From positions 124,001-188,000 of the forward strand of contig NZ_BJXB01000008.1 of NCBI RefSeq assembly GCF_007990775.1: a DNA stretch of 64,000 bases, read 5' to 3'. A program made the translations under genes and the position numbers. This stretch comes from Deinococcus cellulosilyticus NBRC 106333 = KACC 11606 (GTDB lineage: Bacteria > Deinococcota > Deinococci > Deinococcales > Deinococcaceae). Below, in pieces: positions 39,737-48,294 of the stretch (position 1 is its first letter; every line of letters starts with the position of its first letter). Below the pieces are notes generated by a model that searched no databases, had not been told where the DNA came from, and saw only the letters and a program-made list of their open reading frames with translations.

Positions 39737-40918
39737 GTGAACAAATTGCCTGTCTGGTTGCCTGCCACCCTTGCTGGGGCAGTGGGAGGTTTTCTGGGAT
39801 TCCTGCTGGCCGAGTCCACGGTGGTCCACTGGGGGGATGGTGGCCGTGGCTTTGAACTGGTGTTGAGCACCGCTGCCCTGACCGGGGTGCTCTCTGTGCC
39901 TCTTGCTGCGGCTCTGGTGGTCGCTGAAAACCTGCTGGGTCTGCGTGGGAAGTGGAACCGCGATCTGACCCGCATCCTGATTCCAGCACTCTTTGTGGGC
40001 GCGGTTGCTGGAGGAATGGCGCAAGTGTTTTATGCCTGGATGCTGCAAGGGCAATCCGAGACCAACAGCCTGATCCGGGCGGTTGCCTGGACACTGCTGG
40101 GGACAGGGATCGGCCTGCTGCTGGGCTTCAACGAGCGTTCCCTGAAGAAAGCCCTGAGGGGCATGCTGGGTGGAGCCATTGGTGGTTTTATCGGCGGGCT
40201 GCTCTTCAACAGTTTTCTCCTGATCTCTCTGGGGGAGGGAGACACTGGAACGGTCTCCCGGGGAGTGGGTTTCACCGTGCTGGGTGCTGCCATTGGGCTC
40301 ATGTTGCAGGTCACCCAGGATCTGCTGAAAAGTGCCTGGTTGCTGGGCACCACCACCGGGCCTTATGAGGGCAAGCAGTACATCCTGACCAAAAACCAGG
40401 TGACGGTGGGCCGTTCGGACGCCAATGATGTGTCCCTGTACCACGACAAAACCGTGCCTCTGCAAGTCGGAAGCCTGAAACGGGAAGGGGGACTCTGGTT
40501 CTGGGAGGGAGACCCCATCCTCATCAATGGGCAGCCCTCTGGCAAAAAAGCCCTGACTTCTGGAGACCGCCTGCGTTTTGGGCAGAATGATTTTGTGTTT
40601 CAGGAGAAAGGGGCCCGCGCGAAGTCCGATGAACTTGAAGAAAAATACCTGCTGCACAGCAACGATCAGGCCTATTCCCTGCCCTCCTCTTTCAGCTCGG
40701 TGATCCTGGGGAGGCAAGGGGATGTGAAGCTGAACGAACAGGGCGTGCAGGACAGGCATGCCGAGTTGCAGGTGAAAAATGGGCAGCTTTACCTGCTGGC
40801 TTACGGTCCAGTGACCCTCAATGACCAGACCGTCCTGAAAGGCTCTTCAGAGGCCATCAAGGCAGGAGACATCATCCGACTGGGTCAGGTGGAACTCGCT
40901 GTGTTGAAAGAACGCTGA
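39737..40918 (+). CDS. Membrane protein with C-terminal FHA domains
   Basis: This is a 393-residue protein. Residues 1-215 contain about six Gly-rich hydrophobic segments (LAGAVGGFLGFLLA, LGGAIGGFIGGLLF and similar). Residues about 235-305 form one FHA fold (VTVGRSDANDVSLYHDKTV, then ILINGQPSGKKALTSGDRLRFG). Residues about 320-393 form a second (SSVILGRQGDVKLNEQGVQDRHAEL, then TVLKGSSEAIKAGDIIRLG). FHA domains bind phosphothreonine. The second copy keeps GR and the RH pair, the first keeps GRS. I use the GTG at 39737 with GGAG upstream; the open frame before it overlaps the VWA gene. The kinase is not in the window. Confidence 0.86.
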   Translation: MNKLPVWLPATLAGAVGGFLGFLLAESTVVHWGDGGRGFELVLSTAALTGVLSVPLAAALVVAENLLGLRGKWNRDLTRILIPALFVGAVAGGMAQVFYAWMLQGQSETNSLIRAVAWTLLGTGIGLLLGFNERSLKKALRGMLGGAIGGFIGGLLFNSFLLISLGEGDTGTVSRGVGFTVLGAAIGLMLQVTQDLLKSAWLLGTTTGPYEGKQYILTKNQVTVGRSDANDVSLYHDKTVPLQVGSLKREGGLWFWEGDPILINGQPSGKKALTSGDRLRFGQNDFVFQEKGARAKSDELEEKYLLHSNDQAYSLPSSFSSVILGRQGDVKLNEQGVQDRHAELQVKNGQLYLLAYGPVTLNDQTVLKGSSEAIKAGDIIRLGQVELAVLKER

Positions 40919-41045
40919 ACTCGGTCTTTATATTTATGCATTTATTACAGGGAAGTTACACCCAGGAGGTACCTTTCAAGTAACGATTAGATTTCTCCAC
41001 AATTTGCCCTGGACATTGGGCAGTACTTTACATCACAGTGACTGC

Positions 41046-42239
41046 ATGAAAGACCAGACCCTCCTTTGTCACCCCACAGGACACAAAGCCACAGCAAGAT
41101 CTTTCATTCTCCTGAGAAAATTTTCAATGCTCGGCATGATGCTGGGCCTGTCCGCACTGGCCCAGTCCCTCACACCCATCAAAATTGCCATTGTGGGCAA
41201 CCATCAGAACAACCCCATCCACAACCAGGTCCGTCTGGGGGCTTTGATTGCTCTGGACGAGTACAAAGAAAAATTCAAGAAAGAACACAAAGTGGACCTG
41301 CAGGGCCTGACCCTGCAGGATGAAAACAACCAGCGCAAACTGGAAACGGCCCTGAATGACTCCTCCATCCTGGGGGCCATCCTCAATGTGGACAGCCAGC
41401 TTCTGGAAAAAGTTGCTCCCAACCTTGCCCGGGACAGCCTCACCCTCATGACGGTCACAGGCACAGAGGACACCCTCACCGAACAGAAATGGCCCAACAT
41501 CAACCGCATCATTGCCAGAGATGAACTGCAGAGCGATGTGGTGGCCCGTTTTGCTGTGAACACCTTCTCCCCAAAGCGGGCCATGATCATCAACGACAAA
41601 TCCCGCAAAGGCGAGGCCTACGCCGAAGAACTGAAAGCAGCCCTGGAAGCCTCAAACGTGCGGGTCGTGGCTTATGAGGGCCTGCCCGACAACCGGGGGG
41701 TAAACAGCGTGGCCCTCAAAGCGAATTTCTATCAGCCAGACGTGATCTTCTACAGTGGCGACCCTGAAATTGCCGGTGAGCTCCTGCGCACCCTGAAATC
41801 CCAGAAGATCGACGTTCCTTTCATCGGCAATGACACTCTGGACAGCCCCATCTTCACTGAAACGGCAAAAAGTGATGCAGTTGGGGCCTATTTTGCCTCC
41901 ATCGCTGGAACCCCGGACAGCTTCAACAATGCCTACGCCTTCAACAAAGCCTACAAAGAGGCTTATGGAAAAACTGCGACTGGCTGGGCCATTTACGGGT
42001 ACGACACCACCAAAGTCCTTCTGGCAGGCATCGAAAAAGCCCTGAACACCAGCAAGAAAGTCCCCACCCGCGCCCAGGTGATGCAGGCCGTGCGAAACGG
42101 CACCTTCAGTGACCTGATCACCGGAACCCTCAAATTCACCCCCAGAGGAGACCGGGCCAGCACCACCCTTTTCATCATGCGGATTGGCAATGACCTGAAC
42201 GCCTCGGTGATTCGCAAGGCTGGAGGGAGTCAGAAGTAG
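41046..42239 (+). CDS. Periplasmic binding protein, branched-chain amino acid (LivJ) type
   Basis: This 397-residue solute-binding protein has the type I periplasmic fold. The mature part begins near LTPIKIAIVGNHQNNPIHNQ, with RLGALIALDEYKE, NRIIARDELQSDVVARF and GYDTTKVLLAGIEKAL, as in LivJ-like and leucine/urea-binding proteins. The N-terminus is long; the hydrophobic signal (MLGMMLGLSALAQS) begins about 27 residues after the chosen ATG at 41046. A later ATG at 41127 is an alternative. No permease or ATPase gene is next to it, so it may serve a transporter elsewhere or act as a sensor. Confidence 0.82.
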   Translation: MKDQTLLCHPTGHKATARSFILLRKFSMLGMMLGLSALAQSLTPIKIAIVGNHQNNPIHNQVRLGALIALDEYKEKFKKEHKVDLQGLTLQDENNQRKLETALNDSSILGAILNVDSQLLEKVAPNLARDSLTLMTVTGTEDTLTEQKWPNINRIIARDELQSDVVARFAVNTFSPKRAMIINDKSRKGEAYAEELKAALEASNVRVVAYEGLPDNRGVNSVALKANFYQPDVIFYSGDPEIAGELLRTLKSQKIDVPFIGNDTLDSPIFTETAKSDAVGAYFASIAGTPDSFNNAYAFNKAYKEAYGKTATGWAIYGYDTTKVLLAGIEKALNTSKKVPTRAQVMQAVRNGTFSDLITGTLKFTPRGDRASTTLFIMRIGNDLNASVIRKAGGSQK

Positions 42240-42272
42240 GATTGATCCAACGTGAAACAGGGGCTTGGCTTT

Positions 42273-42302
42273 GCCGAGGGCCGAGAGCCCAGGGCTGAGG
42301 GC
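42273..42302. repeat. Heptamer block downstream of the binding protein
   Basis: GCCGAGG, GCCGAGA, GCCCAGG and GCTGAGG follow one another in exact 7-bp register. Confidence 0.75.
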
Positions 42303-42305
42303 AAA

Positions 42306-42337
42306 AAGAAAAAAGCCCCTCCTGGAATCAGGAGGGG
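42306..42337 (-). terminator. Terminator of ppaC
   Basis: CCCCTCCTG and CAGGAGGGG form a 9-bp stem (loop GAAT on the plus strand), with a long T-run on the minus strand. Confidence 0.88.
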
Positions 42338-42354
42338 ACATCAGATCAGCACAT

Positions 42355-43281
42355 TCAGCCAAAATATTTTTCAAAGGCAGGCACAATCTGCTTCTTGCGG
42401 GAAATGCGGTTCCCGAGGTCGGCAACATTGTCCTGGGTGTCTGCACCGAAAACGCCCTTGATCACTTCTGCGTGGGCATCATCAAGCACAAAGGTCTGGT
42501 TGGTTTCTTCGAGGATGTCCACCACAGAGAAGAACACGCCTTCGAGGTTTTTGGCCGCTTTTTCCTGCTTCATGGCTTCCAGGATTTCCGCTTTGCGGCC
42601 CAGAGCGTAACCAGGGTTGGTGGTTTCCATCACACCCAGACCGTACTGCTTGCCACCGAAGGGGAACACCTTGTAATCCAGCTTGAGGAGTTTGTCGGCA
42701 GGGGTGTCACCGAGGTCACTCTTGGCAGCGAACATCTCCAGGGCATAAGCCTTGATGTCAGTCACGCCAGCAATCTGGGCCAGGTACACGCCCATCTCGC
42801 GGTCGGTGTCGGTGGTGGTGGGGCTTCTGAAGTGCAGGGTGTCACTCAGGATGGCAGAGAGCATGAGTCTGGCTTCCCAGCCTTCGATGGGCAGGTTGTG
42901 CTCGCGGTACAGTTTGCCCAGGATGGTTCCGGTGCAGCCCACAGGCTCGAAACGCAGGTACAGGGGGTCTTTGGAGCTCAGGTCGCCCAGTTTGTGGTGG
43001 TCCACCACACGGGTGACTTTCAGGCCGGACAGACCACTGATGCTCTGGCCAGACTCGTTGTGGTCCACCAGGGCCACTTCGGTGCCCTCGGGGAGAGCTT
43101 CGAGAAGGTCAGGAACCTCGACGCCAGCGGTTTTCAGCACAAAGCTGGTTTCGTTGTTGAGGTCGCCCAGACGGTAGGCTTTTGCAGTCACGCCCAGACG
43201 GGAAAGCAGGCTTGCGTACACAATGGCAGAGGTGATGGCATCGGTGTCAGGATTGGTGTGTCCAAAAACAGGCAGTGTCAT
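42355..43281 (-). CDS. ppaC: Manganese-dependent inorganic pyrophosphatase (family II)
   Basis: This 308-residue DHH-family enzyme hydrolyses pyrophosphate. The metal-binding motifs are visible: FGHTNPDTDA (residues about 6-15), VALVDHNE, VVDHHKLGDL (the DHH motif), and the C-terminal substrate-binding SRKKQIVP. These are the hallmarks of PpaC. The open frame extends 28 codons upstream, but TATACT (43291-43296, minus strand) lies 9 nt before the ATG at 43281, so I use that start with little or no leader. Confidence 0.95.
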   Translation of the reverse strand: MTLPVFGHTNPDTDAITSAIVYASLLSRLGVTAKAYRLGDLNNETSFVLKTAGVEVPDLLEALPEGTEVALVDHNESGQSISGLSGLKVTRVVDHHKLGDLSSKDPLYLRFEPVGCTGTILGKLYREHNLPIEGWEARLMLSAILSDTLHFRSPTTTDTDREMGVYLAQIAGVTDIKAYALEMFAAKSDLGDTPADKLLKLDYKVFPFGGKQYGLGVMETTNPGYALGRKAEILEAMKQEKAAKNLEGVFFSVVDILEETNQTFVLDDAHAEVIKGVFGADTQDNVADLGNRISRKKQIVPAFEKYFG

Positions 43282-43365
43282 AGCGTTCTCAGTATAAATC
43301 CACTTTGAGAGCCGCACCGTTCTTGAACCAAACAAGTGACAACTTAGGTCAATTTCAGGGAACAC

Positions 43366-43394
43366 AAAAAACCGGACCTGTGGTGGGGTCCGGT
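43366..43394 (-). terminator. Terminator of the small membrane protein gene
   Basis: ACCGGACC and GGTCCGGT form the stem; on the minus strand six T follow. Confidence 0.8.
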
Positions 43395-43518
43395 GGCTCG
43401 AATCACGTTTCTGTCTGAAGAATGAAAGAGAAAAAAATGGTTCAGAAATTCAGGATGAGTGATCAGAAATTGAGTGTTTCAGTGTGGGTGTTTAAGAGTG
43501 TGCAAGGTCTGTTACGGA

Positions 43519-43758
43519 TTAAGGGCGACGGTTGGTGGTCGTGGTGGTGGTGCTTTCCACACCATCGTTCATCTGCATTTCGCCAGGAGAGGGATCACGG
43601 CGGCGGGTGGAACCCACAGCGGAGATCACAGCAATACCGGCGAGCACAATCACACCGATCCAGATCCACTGCTGGGCAACTCCAAGACTGTCGGCTGCCC
43701 AGGCCAGACCGGCAATCACGATGGCAAAACCAATGATGTAAATCGCGAACGAAGACAT
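43519..43758 (-). CDS. Small membrane protein (79 aa)
   Basis: This 79-residue protein has two hydrophobic helices (FAIYIIGFAIVIAGLAWAA and WIWIGVIVLAGIAVISAV) and a short polar tail ending in a run of six Thr. AGGAGG precedes the ATG at 43758. Such two-helix proteins are common in Deinococcus and their function is unknown. The terminator lies about 125 bp past the stop, leaving an untranslated tail without other features. Confidence 0.8.
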   Translation of the reverse strand: MSSFAIYIIGFAIVIAGLAWAADSLGVAQQWIWIGVIVLAGIAVISAVGSTRRRDPSPGEMQMNDGVESTTTTTTNRRP

Positions 43759-44003
43759 AAATCCTCCTTTGGCTGCTTTCACAGCGAGCCTGCTTCTTTG
43801 CTGACTTCATCATGCCGCGCCACGGCGTTTCAGCCATGAGAGGGACACCGCGAAAATTTCACAGTGTTTTGAAGATCCCTTTCTCTCCCCTTTATTTTGA
43901 GAGAAGACCTGCAATTGATCGGCAGAAAATCTCACAAATGAAAGGGTTGATAAAGGTCCCAGAAGGGTCCAAAGACCGCATCACCTGACACAAACCCCTG
44001 ATC

Positions 44004-44504
44004 TCAAACTGTTTGCAAGCGAGGTTGTGGTCCCACACCCCTGGACAGGAAAAGCTCAGTCCACAACAGAAGCAATCCCACAACATGGGCATAAAAACCT
44101 GCTCCATACATCAGCAGAGGTCCATGGGGAGGCTGCAGACTGACCATCGAACTCTGGGCCACCACCTGTGACTGAAAAGTCTGCATGCTCTGATATGCCC
44201 ACATCCCGTTGAGGAGCACCCAGAGACCAGTGAGGGCCAGCAACAGCCAGACCAGGGGATGTCTCCGTTTGCCAGGTTTCAAACCAGCAGGTAAGGCACA
44301 GGCCAGGAAAACCCAGGCAAACATGGGATTCATCAGAGACATCTGGGAGTGCAATACGGCCTGCTCAACCCCTGGAAAAGCGGTCAGAAGGCTCTGGTGC
44401 TGCCCTGCTGACAACCCTGTCCATCCCACAGGACTGAGGGACACATAAGGCAAAAACACTCCAGCAATCAAAAGGGCATACGCGGGGTAAATCAGGCGTT
44501 TCAT
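44004..44504 (-). CDS. Membrane protein of unknown function (166 aa)
   Basis: This 166-residue protein has four predicted membrane segments: residues about 5-24, 62-79, 86-102 and 135-153. I recognise no family. Its loops are short and carry no motif. The ATG lacks a strong ribosome-binding site; GTACCT about 6 nt upstream resembles the leaderless promoters elsewhere. The 245 bp between its end and the gene at 43758 contain no further feature that I can support. Confidence 0.68.
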   Translation of the reverse strand: MKRLIYPAYALLIAGVFLPYVSLSPVGWTGLSAGQHQSLLTAFPGVEQAVLHSQMSLMNPMFAWVFLACALPAGLKPGKRRHPLVWLLLALTGLWVLLNGMWAYQSMQTFQSQVVAQSSMVSLQPPHGPLLMYGAGFYAHVVGLLLLWTELFLSRGVGPQPRLQTV

Positions 44505-44590
44505 GGTTTCAGGTACGAGGGGGAAAAGGGGAAAGATCCCCCAGACAAAAACAGGAGCACCTCTCAGTGCCCCTGCCAGAATTTCAAATT

Positions 44591-46009
44591 TCAGTGTTTT
44601 CCGAAGTGTCCAAGCTGGGGCACGTTGGGCTTCCAGGGCACCACTTCGATGATCTCGCCGTACAGGTCGTATTCGTCGGCGTCTTCCACCAGCACGCGCA
44701 CGATGTCACCAATCTTGATGCTGCCTGCGGGGATGAGGCGGGCGGCTTCGGATTCTGCGAGGTCACCGTGAACGCACATCACACTGCCGTCGATGCCAGG
44801 GGCGTCCCATTTGCTGCGTCCGATCAGCTGACCGGGTTCTTCGTTGTAATCATCAATGATCACTTCGATCACGCGGCCAATCTTTTCCTGCATGCGCTCC
44901 AGAGAGATTTCCTGCTGCACAGCCATGAAGCGTTCCAGACGGTCCTGTTTGACTTCCTCGGGGACCTGTTCTGCAAAGCGGGTGGCGTCTGCTTCCTGAA
45001 CATCGGAGTAGGTGAAGCAGCCCACGCGGTCCAGTCTGGCTTCACGCAGGAAGTCGAGCAACAGCTGGAAATCCTCCTCGGTTTCACCGGGGAACCCCAC
45101 AATGAAGGTGCTGCGGATGGCGAGGTCGGGGCAGATGTCGCGCCAGCGTTTGATGGTCTCGAGTTGCTTGCCTGCACCGGGGCGACGCATGGCTTTGAGC
45201 ACTTTTGGACTGGCGTGCTGCAAAGGAACATCCAGGTAAGGCAGGATTTTCCCTTCGGCCATCAGTTTGACCACCTCGTCCACATGGGGGTAGGGGTAAA
45301 CGTAGTGCATGCGCACCCATGCCCCCATCTCACCGAGTTTGGTGGCGAGGTCAATCAGGTGGGCTTTCACCTGTCCGCCCTGGAATTCAGACTCGCGGTG
45401 GCGGATGTCCACGCCGTATGCACTGGTGTCCTGGGAGATCACCATGATCTCTTTGGTGCCAGAGGCAATCAGGCGGAAGGCCTCATAGAGCACCTCTCCG
45501 GCGTCTCTGGAGACCTGCAGGCCACGCAGTTTGGGGATGATGCAGAAGGCGCATTTGTGGTTGCATCCTTCGGCAATTTTCAGGTAGGCGTAGTGCTTGG
45601 GGGTCAGCTTCACGCCTGTATCTGGAATCAGGGAGGTGAAGGGATTGGTGTCCGGGGGAATCAGTTCGTGAATGGCGTCCATCACGCCTTCCACATCCTG
45701 GGACCCGGTGATGGAGTGCACCTTGGGGTGGCGTTCCCGAATGGTCTCCGGGCGCTCTCCAAGGCATCCGGTCACGATCACTTTTCCGGTGGCATCCAGA
45801 GCCTCTCCAATGGCAGAGAGGGATTCTTCCACTGCCGGGGTGATGAAACCGCAGGTGTTCACGATGACGGTATCAGCCTCCTCGTAGGTGGGGGCGATGT
45901 GATAGCCTTCCGCGCGAAGCTGCGTGAGAATGCGTTCGCTGTCCACAAGGGCCTTGGGGCAACCGAGACTGATAAAACCGACTTTTTTGATGTCAACACC
46001 CTGCGTCAC
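44591..46009 (-). CDS. rimO: Ribosomal protein S12 methylthiotransferase
   Basis: This 472-residue radical-SAM enzyme adds a methylthio group to the conserved Asp of S12. The N-terminal domain holds three Cys for one iron-sulfur cluster (GFISLGCPKALVDSE, NTCGFI, TGCLGER). The radical-SAM motif CNHKCAFC follows (about residues 150-157). A TRAM domain closes the protein (GRVIEVIIDDY... VRVLVEDADEYDLYGEI). IPKLRGLQVSR and LDVPLQHASPKVL favour RimO over MiaB. The start is GTG at 46009 with TACAAT (46018-46023, minus strand) 8 nt upstream, probably leaderless. Confidence 0.95.
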   Translation of the reverse strand: MTQGVDIKKVGFISLGCPKALVDSERILTQLRAEGYHIAPTYEEADTVIVNTCGFITPAVEESLSAIGEALDATGKVIVTGCLGERPETIRERHPKVHSITGSQDVEGVMDAIHELIPPDTNPFTSLIPDTGVKLTPKHYAYLKIAEGCNHKCAFCIIPKLRGLQVSRDAGEVLYEAFRLIASGTKEIMVISQDTSAYGVDIRHRESEFQGGQVKAHLIDLATKLGEMGAWVRMHYVYPYPHVDEVVKLMAEGKILPYLDVPLQHASPKVLKAMRRPGAGKQLETIKRWRDICPDLAIRSTFIVGFPGETEEDFQLLLDFLREARLDRVGCFTYSDVQEADATRFAEQVPEEVKQDRLERFMAVQQEISLERMQEKIGRVIEVIIDDYNEEPGQLIGRSKWDAPGIDGSVMCVHGDLAESEAARLIPAGSIKIGDIVRVLVEDADEYDLYGEIIEVVPWKPNVPQLGHFGKH

Positions 46010-46068
46010 AAAAAAACATTGTATGACAAATGGCCGGGGTTGTGTAGAAGAGGGTCACAATTGGTTAA

Positions 46069-46415
46069 GGCCGAGAGCCGGCGGCCCAGTGCGACCCAGC
46101 GACCCAGCCGATCAAACCGCTTTGATCGGCGCATTGGGGTCAAGAAGCCGTCTGGGGAGCACGTCATCCGGGCCGAGACAGAGCCGAGAGCCGAGAGCCG
46201 AGAGTAAGGTAAATTCCAGAATTGCTGGCATCAATCAAATGATGCGAGCAAGGTCCGCTGTTCTTGAGCTTACGATGTGTCTGCTGGTCGAGCCAGTGCC
46301 CAGTGCGACGTGGCTCGAACTCTGGTGGCAAAAGATCTGATGTCATTTGGGGGTTCTCCCCTACAACACCTTGTTCAAGAAAAAGCTTCCCACTCTGCCC
46401 TCGGCCCTCGGCTTT
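46069..46415. repeat. Heptamer element with inverted ends (about 347 bp)
   Basis: Left end GGCCGAGAGCCGGCGGCCCA is followed by a CCCAGTGCGACCCAG segment shared with 38112. Next comes a perfect hairpin GCCGATCAAA/TTTGATCGGC (46107-46130), then three exact AGAGCCG copies (46180-46200) and a tail resembling that at 38194. The right end GCCCTCGGCCCTCGGC (46397-46412) is the inverse of the left. No gene is present. Confidence 0.78.
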
Positions 46416-46860
46416 GATCAGGCAACTGGTATGCAACTGGTATCAAACCGGTCCCAACCTTTCATGATCAAATTCTGACATTTCAGTCAACAGCTGCACT
46501 TTGTTTTCAAAATGATCAGAGCGTTTTTTACTGGGTTTTAGCCCAAAGAAAAAGGGGTAACGGATATGTCCAAGAAAGGAAAAACCTGCGACTTTCGCAG
46601 AAGCGTTTACAAAAATTGGTATGCCCCTGGAACGTGCAGTGCAAGGGATAAATGACTGGACTGGTCTTAGGATCTTGCAGCTTGATCAGAATGTGATTAA
46701 TATGAGCTCAATTACCAATCATTCTGATCAAGCAAATTGATCAAAGTGCGCAGAGGGTTCCAGCACCGCCTGAAATTCTCTGGCATGACCTGATCCATTT
46801 GACCATCAGACCCATGTCACCCATCCCTCTGGTTCACCCCGCTCAACAAGGAGAGAAGTC
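46416..46860. other. Non-coding region upstream of the sugar transporter
   Basis: No credible ORF lies here. It contains a small hairpin CTGCGA/TCGCAG (46586-46600), several copies of GATCA, and the nested inverted repeat at 46681-46744 described separately. The stretch 46460-46680 otherwise shows nothing I can interpret. Confidence 0.5.
46681..46744. promoter_or_regulatory. Large nested inverted repeat before the sugar-binding protein gene
   Basis: CTTGATCAGAATG (46681-46693) and CATTCTGATCAAG (46720-46732) are perfect 13-bp arms. Between them lies TGAGCTCA inside TAAT...ATTA, itself nearly palindromic. TTGATCAA follows at 46737-46744. The element ends 117 bp before the ATG and probably holds a cooperative operator of the transporter operon. 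Confidence 0.65.
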
Positions 46861-48078
46861 ATGAAAGCATCTGCAGTCAAGCTCATTGCCCTCAGCGCCA
46901 CCCTGCTCGGCACCGCCGCCCTCGCCACCGACGTGAAAGTGGTCATTCCCTACTACAGCGCTGCCACCGAACCCTTCTTCAAGAAAATGGAAGCAGGCTA
47001 CGAAAAAGCACACCCCGGCGTGGACATCAAACTCGAAATTGTCAACTGGGACAACCTCTACGATAAACTGACCACCGACATTGCCGGGGGCACTGCACCG
47101 GACATCTCCATCATCGGGACCCGCTGGCTCACCGATTTCGTGAAAAACGACATCGTGGAACCCCTGGATGGCTACATGAGTGCCACCGTCAAAGGCGGCT
47201 TCATTGACGCCTTCCTGGAACCCGGAAAACTGCAGGGCAAGATTTACGGCCTGCCTGTGGCCGCCTCTGCCCGCGCCATGTACTACAACAAAGACGTGCT
47301 GGCCAAAGCTGGCGTCAAAAACCCACCCAGGACCTGGACTGAGCTGCAGAGCGTGTGCAAAAAGATCGTTGCTGCCAACATCAAAGACACCTACTGCTTC
47401 GGTCTGCAGGGCAAAGAAGTGGAAACCGACGCCTACTGGTACTACGCCCTGTGGTCCTACGGTGGGGATGTGGTGTCCGGAGGCAAGAGCGGCGTGAACT
47501 CCGCAGCTGCCGTGAAAGCCGCCAACCTCTACAAGAGCCTGATCACCAACAAGTACACCCAGCCTGGCGTGACCGGATACAGCCGCGAAAACGTGCAGGA
47601 CCTCTTCAAGCAGGGCCGTCTGGGCTTCGTGATCACTGCCCCCTTCCTGATTGGACAGATTGCCAAGGAAGCCCCCAAGCTGAACTACGGCATCACCGCC
47701 ATTCCCAAAGGCACCAAACAGGCCACCTATGGGGTGACCGACTCCATCGCCCTTTTCAAGACCTCCAGAGTCAAGAAGGAAGCCTTTGACTTCATGGCCT
47801 ACGTGCTTGATGCCAGACAACACATCGAATTCACCAAGAACGAGGGCTTCCTGCCCATTGCCAAAGGTGAGGCCAGTGACCCCTACTTCACCAACAACGC
47901 CCAGCTGAAGATCTTCACCAACCTGCTGCCCGTCGCCAAATTTGCCCCCAACATTGCTGACTGGGAAAAAGTCGCGGATGCCACCAGCCGGGCGCTGCAG
48001 AGCATCTACCTGGGTCAGAAAGATGTGAAGGCTGCGCTGAACGGTGCTGCCAGCGAGGCAAACCAGGTCATCAAGTAA
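46861..48078 (+). CDS. Sugar ABC transporter substrate-binding protein
   Basis: This 405-residue protein has a signal peptide (residues 1-22, ATLLGTAALA) and a family 1 extracellular solute-binding fold: IPYYSAATEPFFKKMEAGYEK, GTAPDISIIGTRWLTDFV, GLPVAASARAMYYNKDVLAKAG, and VTDSIALFKTSRVKKEAFDF. Such proteins bind mono- or oligosaccharides for MalFGK-type importers. There is no lipobox Cys, so it is free in the periplasm. AAGGAGAG precedes the ATG. It is first in an operon with two permeases; an intercistronic hairpin group follows, which would keep its mRNA level above that of the permeases. Confidence 0.93.
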   Translation: MKASAVKLIALSATLLGTAALATDVKVVIPYYSAATEPFFKKMEAGYEKAHPGVDIKLEIVNWDNLYDKLTTDIAGGTAPDISIIGTRWLTDFVKNDIVEPLDGYMSATVKGGFIDAFLEPGKLQGKIYGLPVAASARAMYYNKDVLAKAGVKNPPRTWTELQSVCKKIVAANIKDTYCFGLQGKEVETDAYWYYALWSYGGDVVSGGKSGVNSAAAVKAANLYKSLITNKYTQPGVTGYSRENVQDLFKQGRLGFVITAPFLIGQIAKEAPKLNYGITAIPKGTKQATYGVTDSIALFKTSRVKKEAFDFMAYVLDARQHIEFTKNEGFLPIAKGEASDPYFTNNAQLKIFTNLLPVAKFAPNIADWEKVADATSRALQSIYLGQKDVKAALNGAASEANQVIK

Positions 48079-48086
48079 ATGCTTTC

Positions 48087-48278
48087 GGAGAAGGAAGGCC
48101 TGCCTTCTCCTGAGCAAAGCGAACAGAAACCTTCGCTGCCTGATCCACCCAACACTCCTCCACCCTCTCTGTCACTCCTCTTCTTTTCTCTCCTGCCAGA
48201 ACCTGGAACTCCCCTTTCAGGTTCTGGCCCATCCCGGGGCAGATCCCACCTTTCTTTCTCCCTCTGCCCCGGGTTCTT
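48087..48278 (+). terminator. Three successive stem-loops between binding protein and permease
   Basis: GGAGAAGG/CCTTCTCC (48087-48110), CCAGAACCTG/CAGGTTCTGG (48196-48227) and CCCGGGGCAGA/TCTGCCCCGGG (48233-48273), the last followed by TTCTTTTT. They fill the 216-nt gap. The first would protect the 3' end of the binding-protein mRNA and the last looks like a leaky terminator. Confidence 0.75.
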
Positions 48279-48294
48279 TTTACAGGAGCACCAC

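Noticed and set aside
48079..48294. N-terminal extension of the MalF-type permease
   Set aside because: The 72 extra residues are Pro/Ser-rich and encoded by the stem-loop region. The ATG at 48295 has a good AGGAG and starts just before the first membrane helix.
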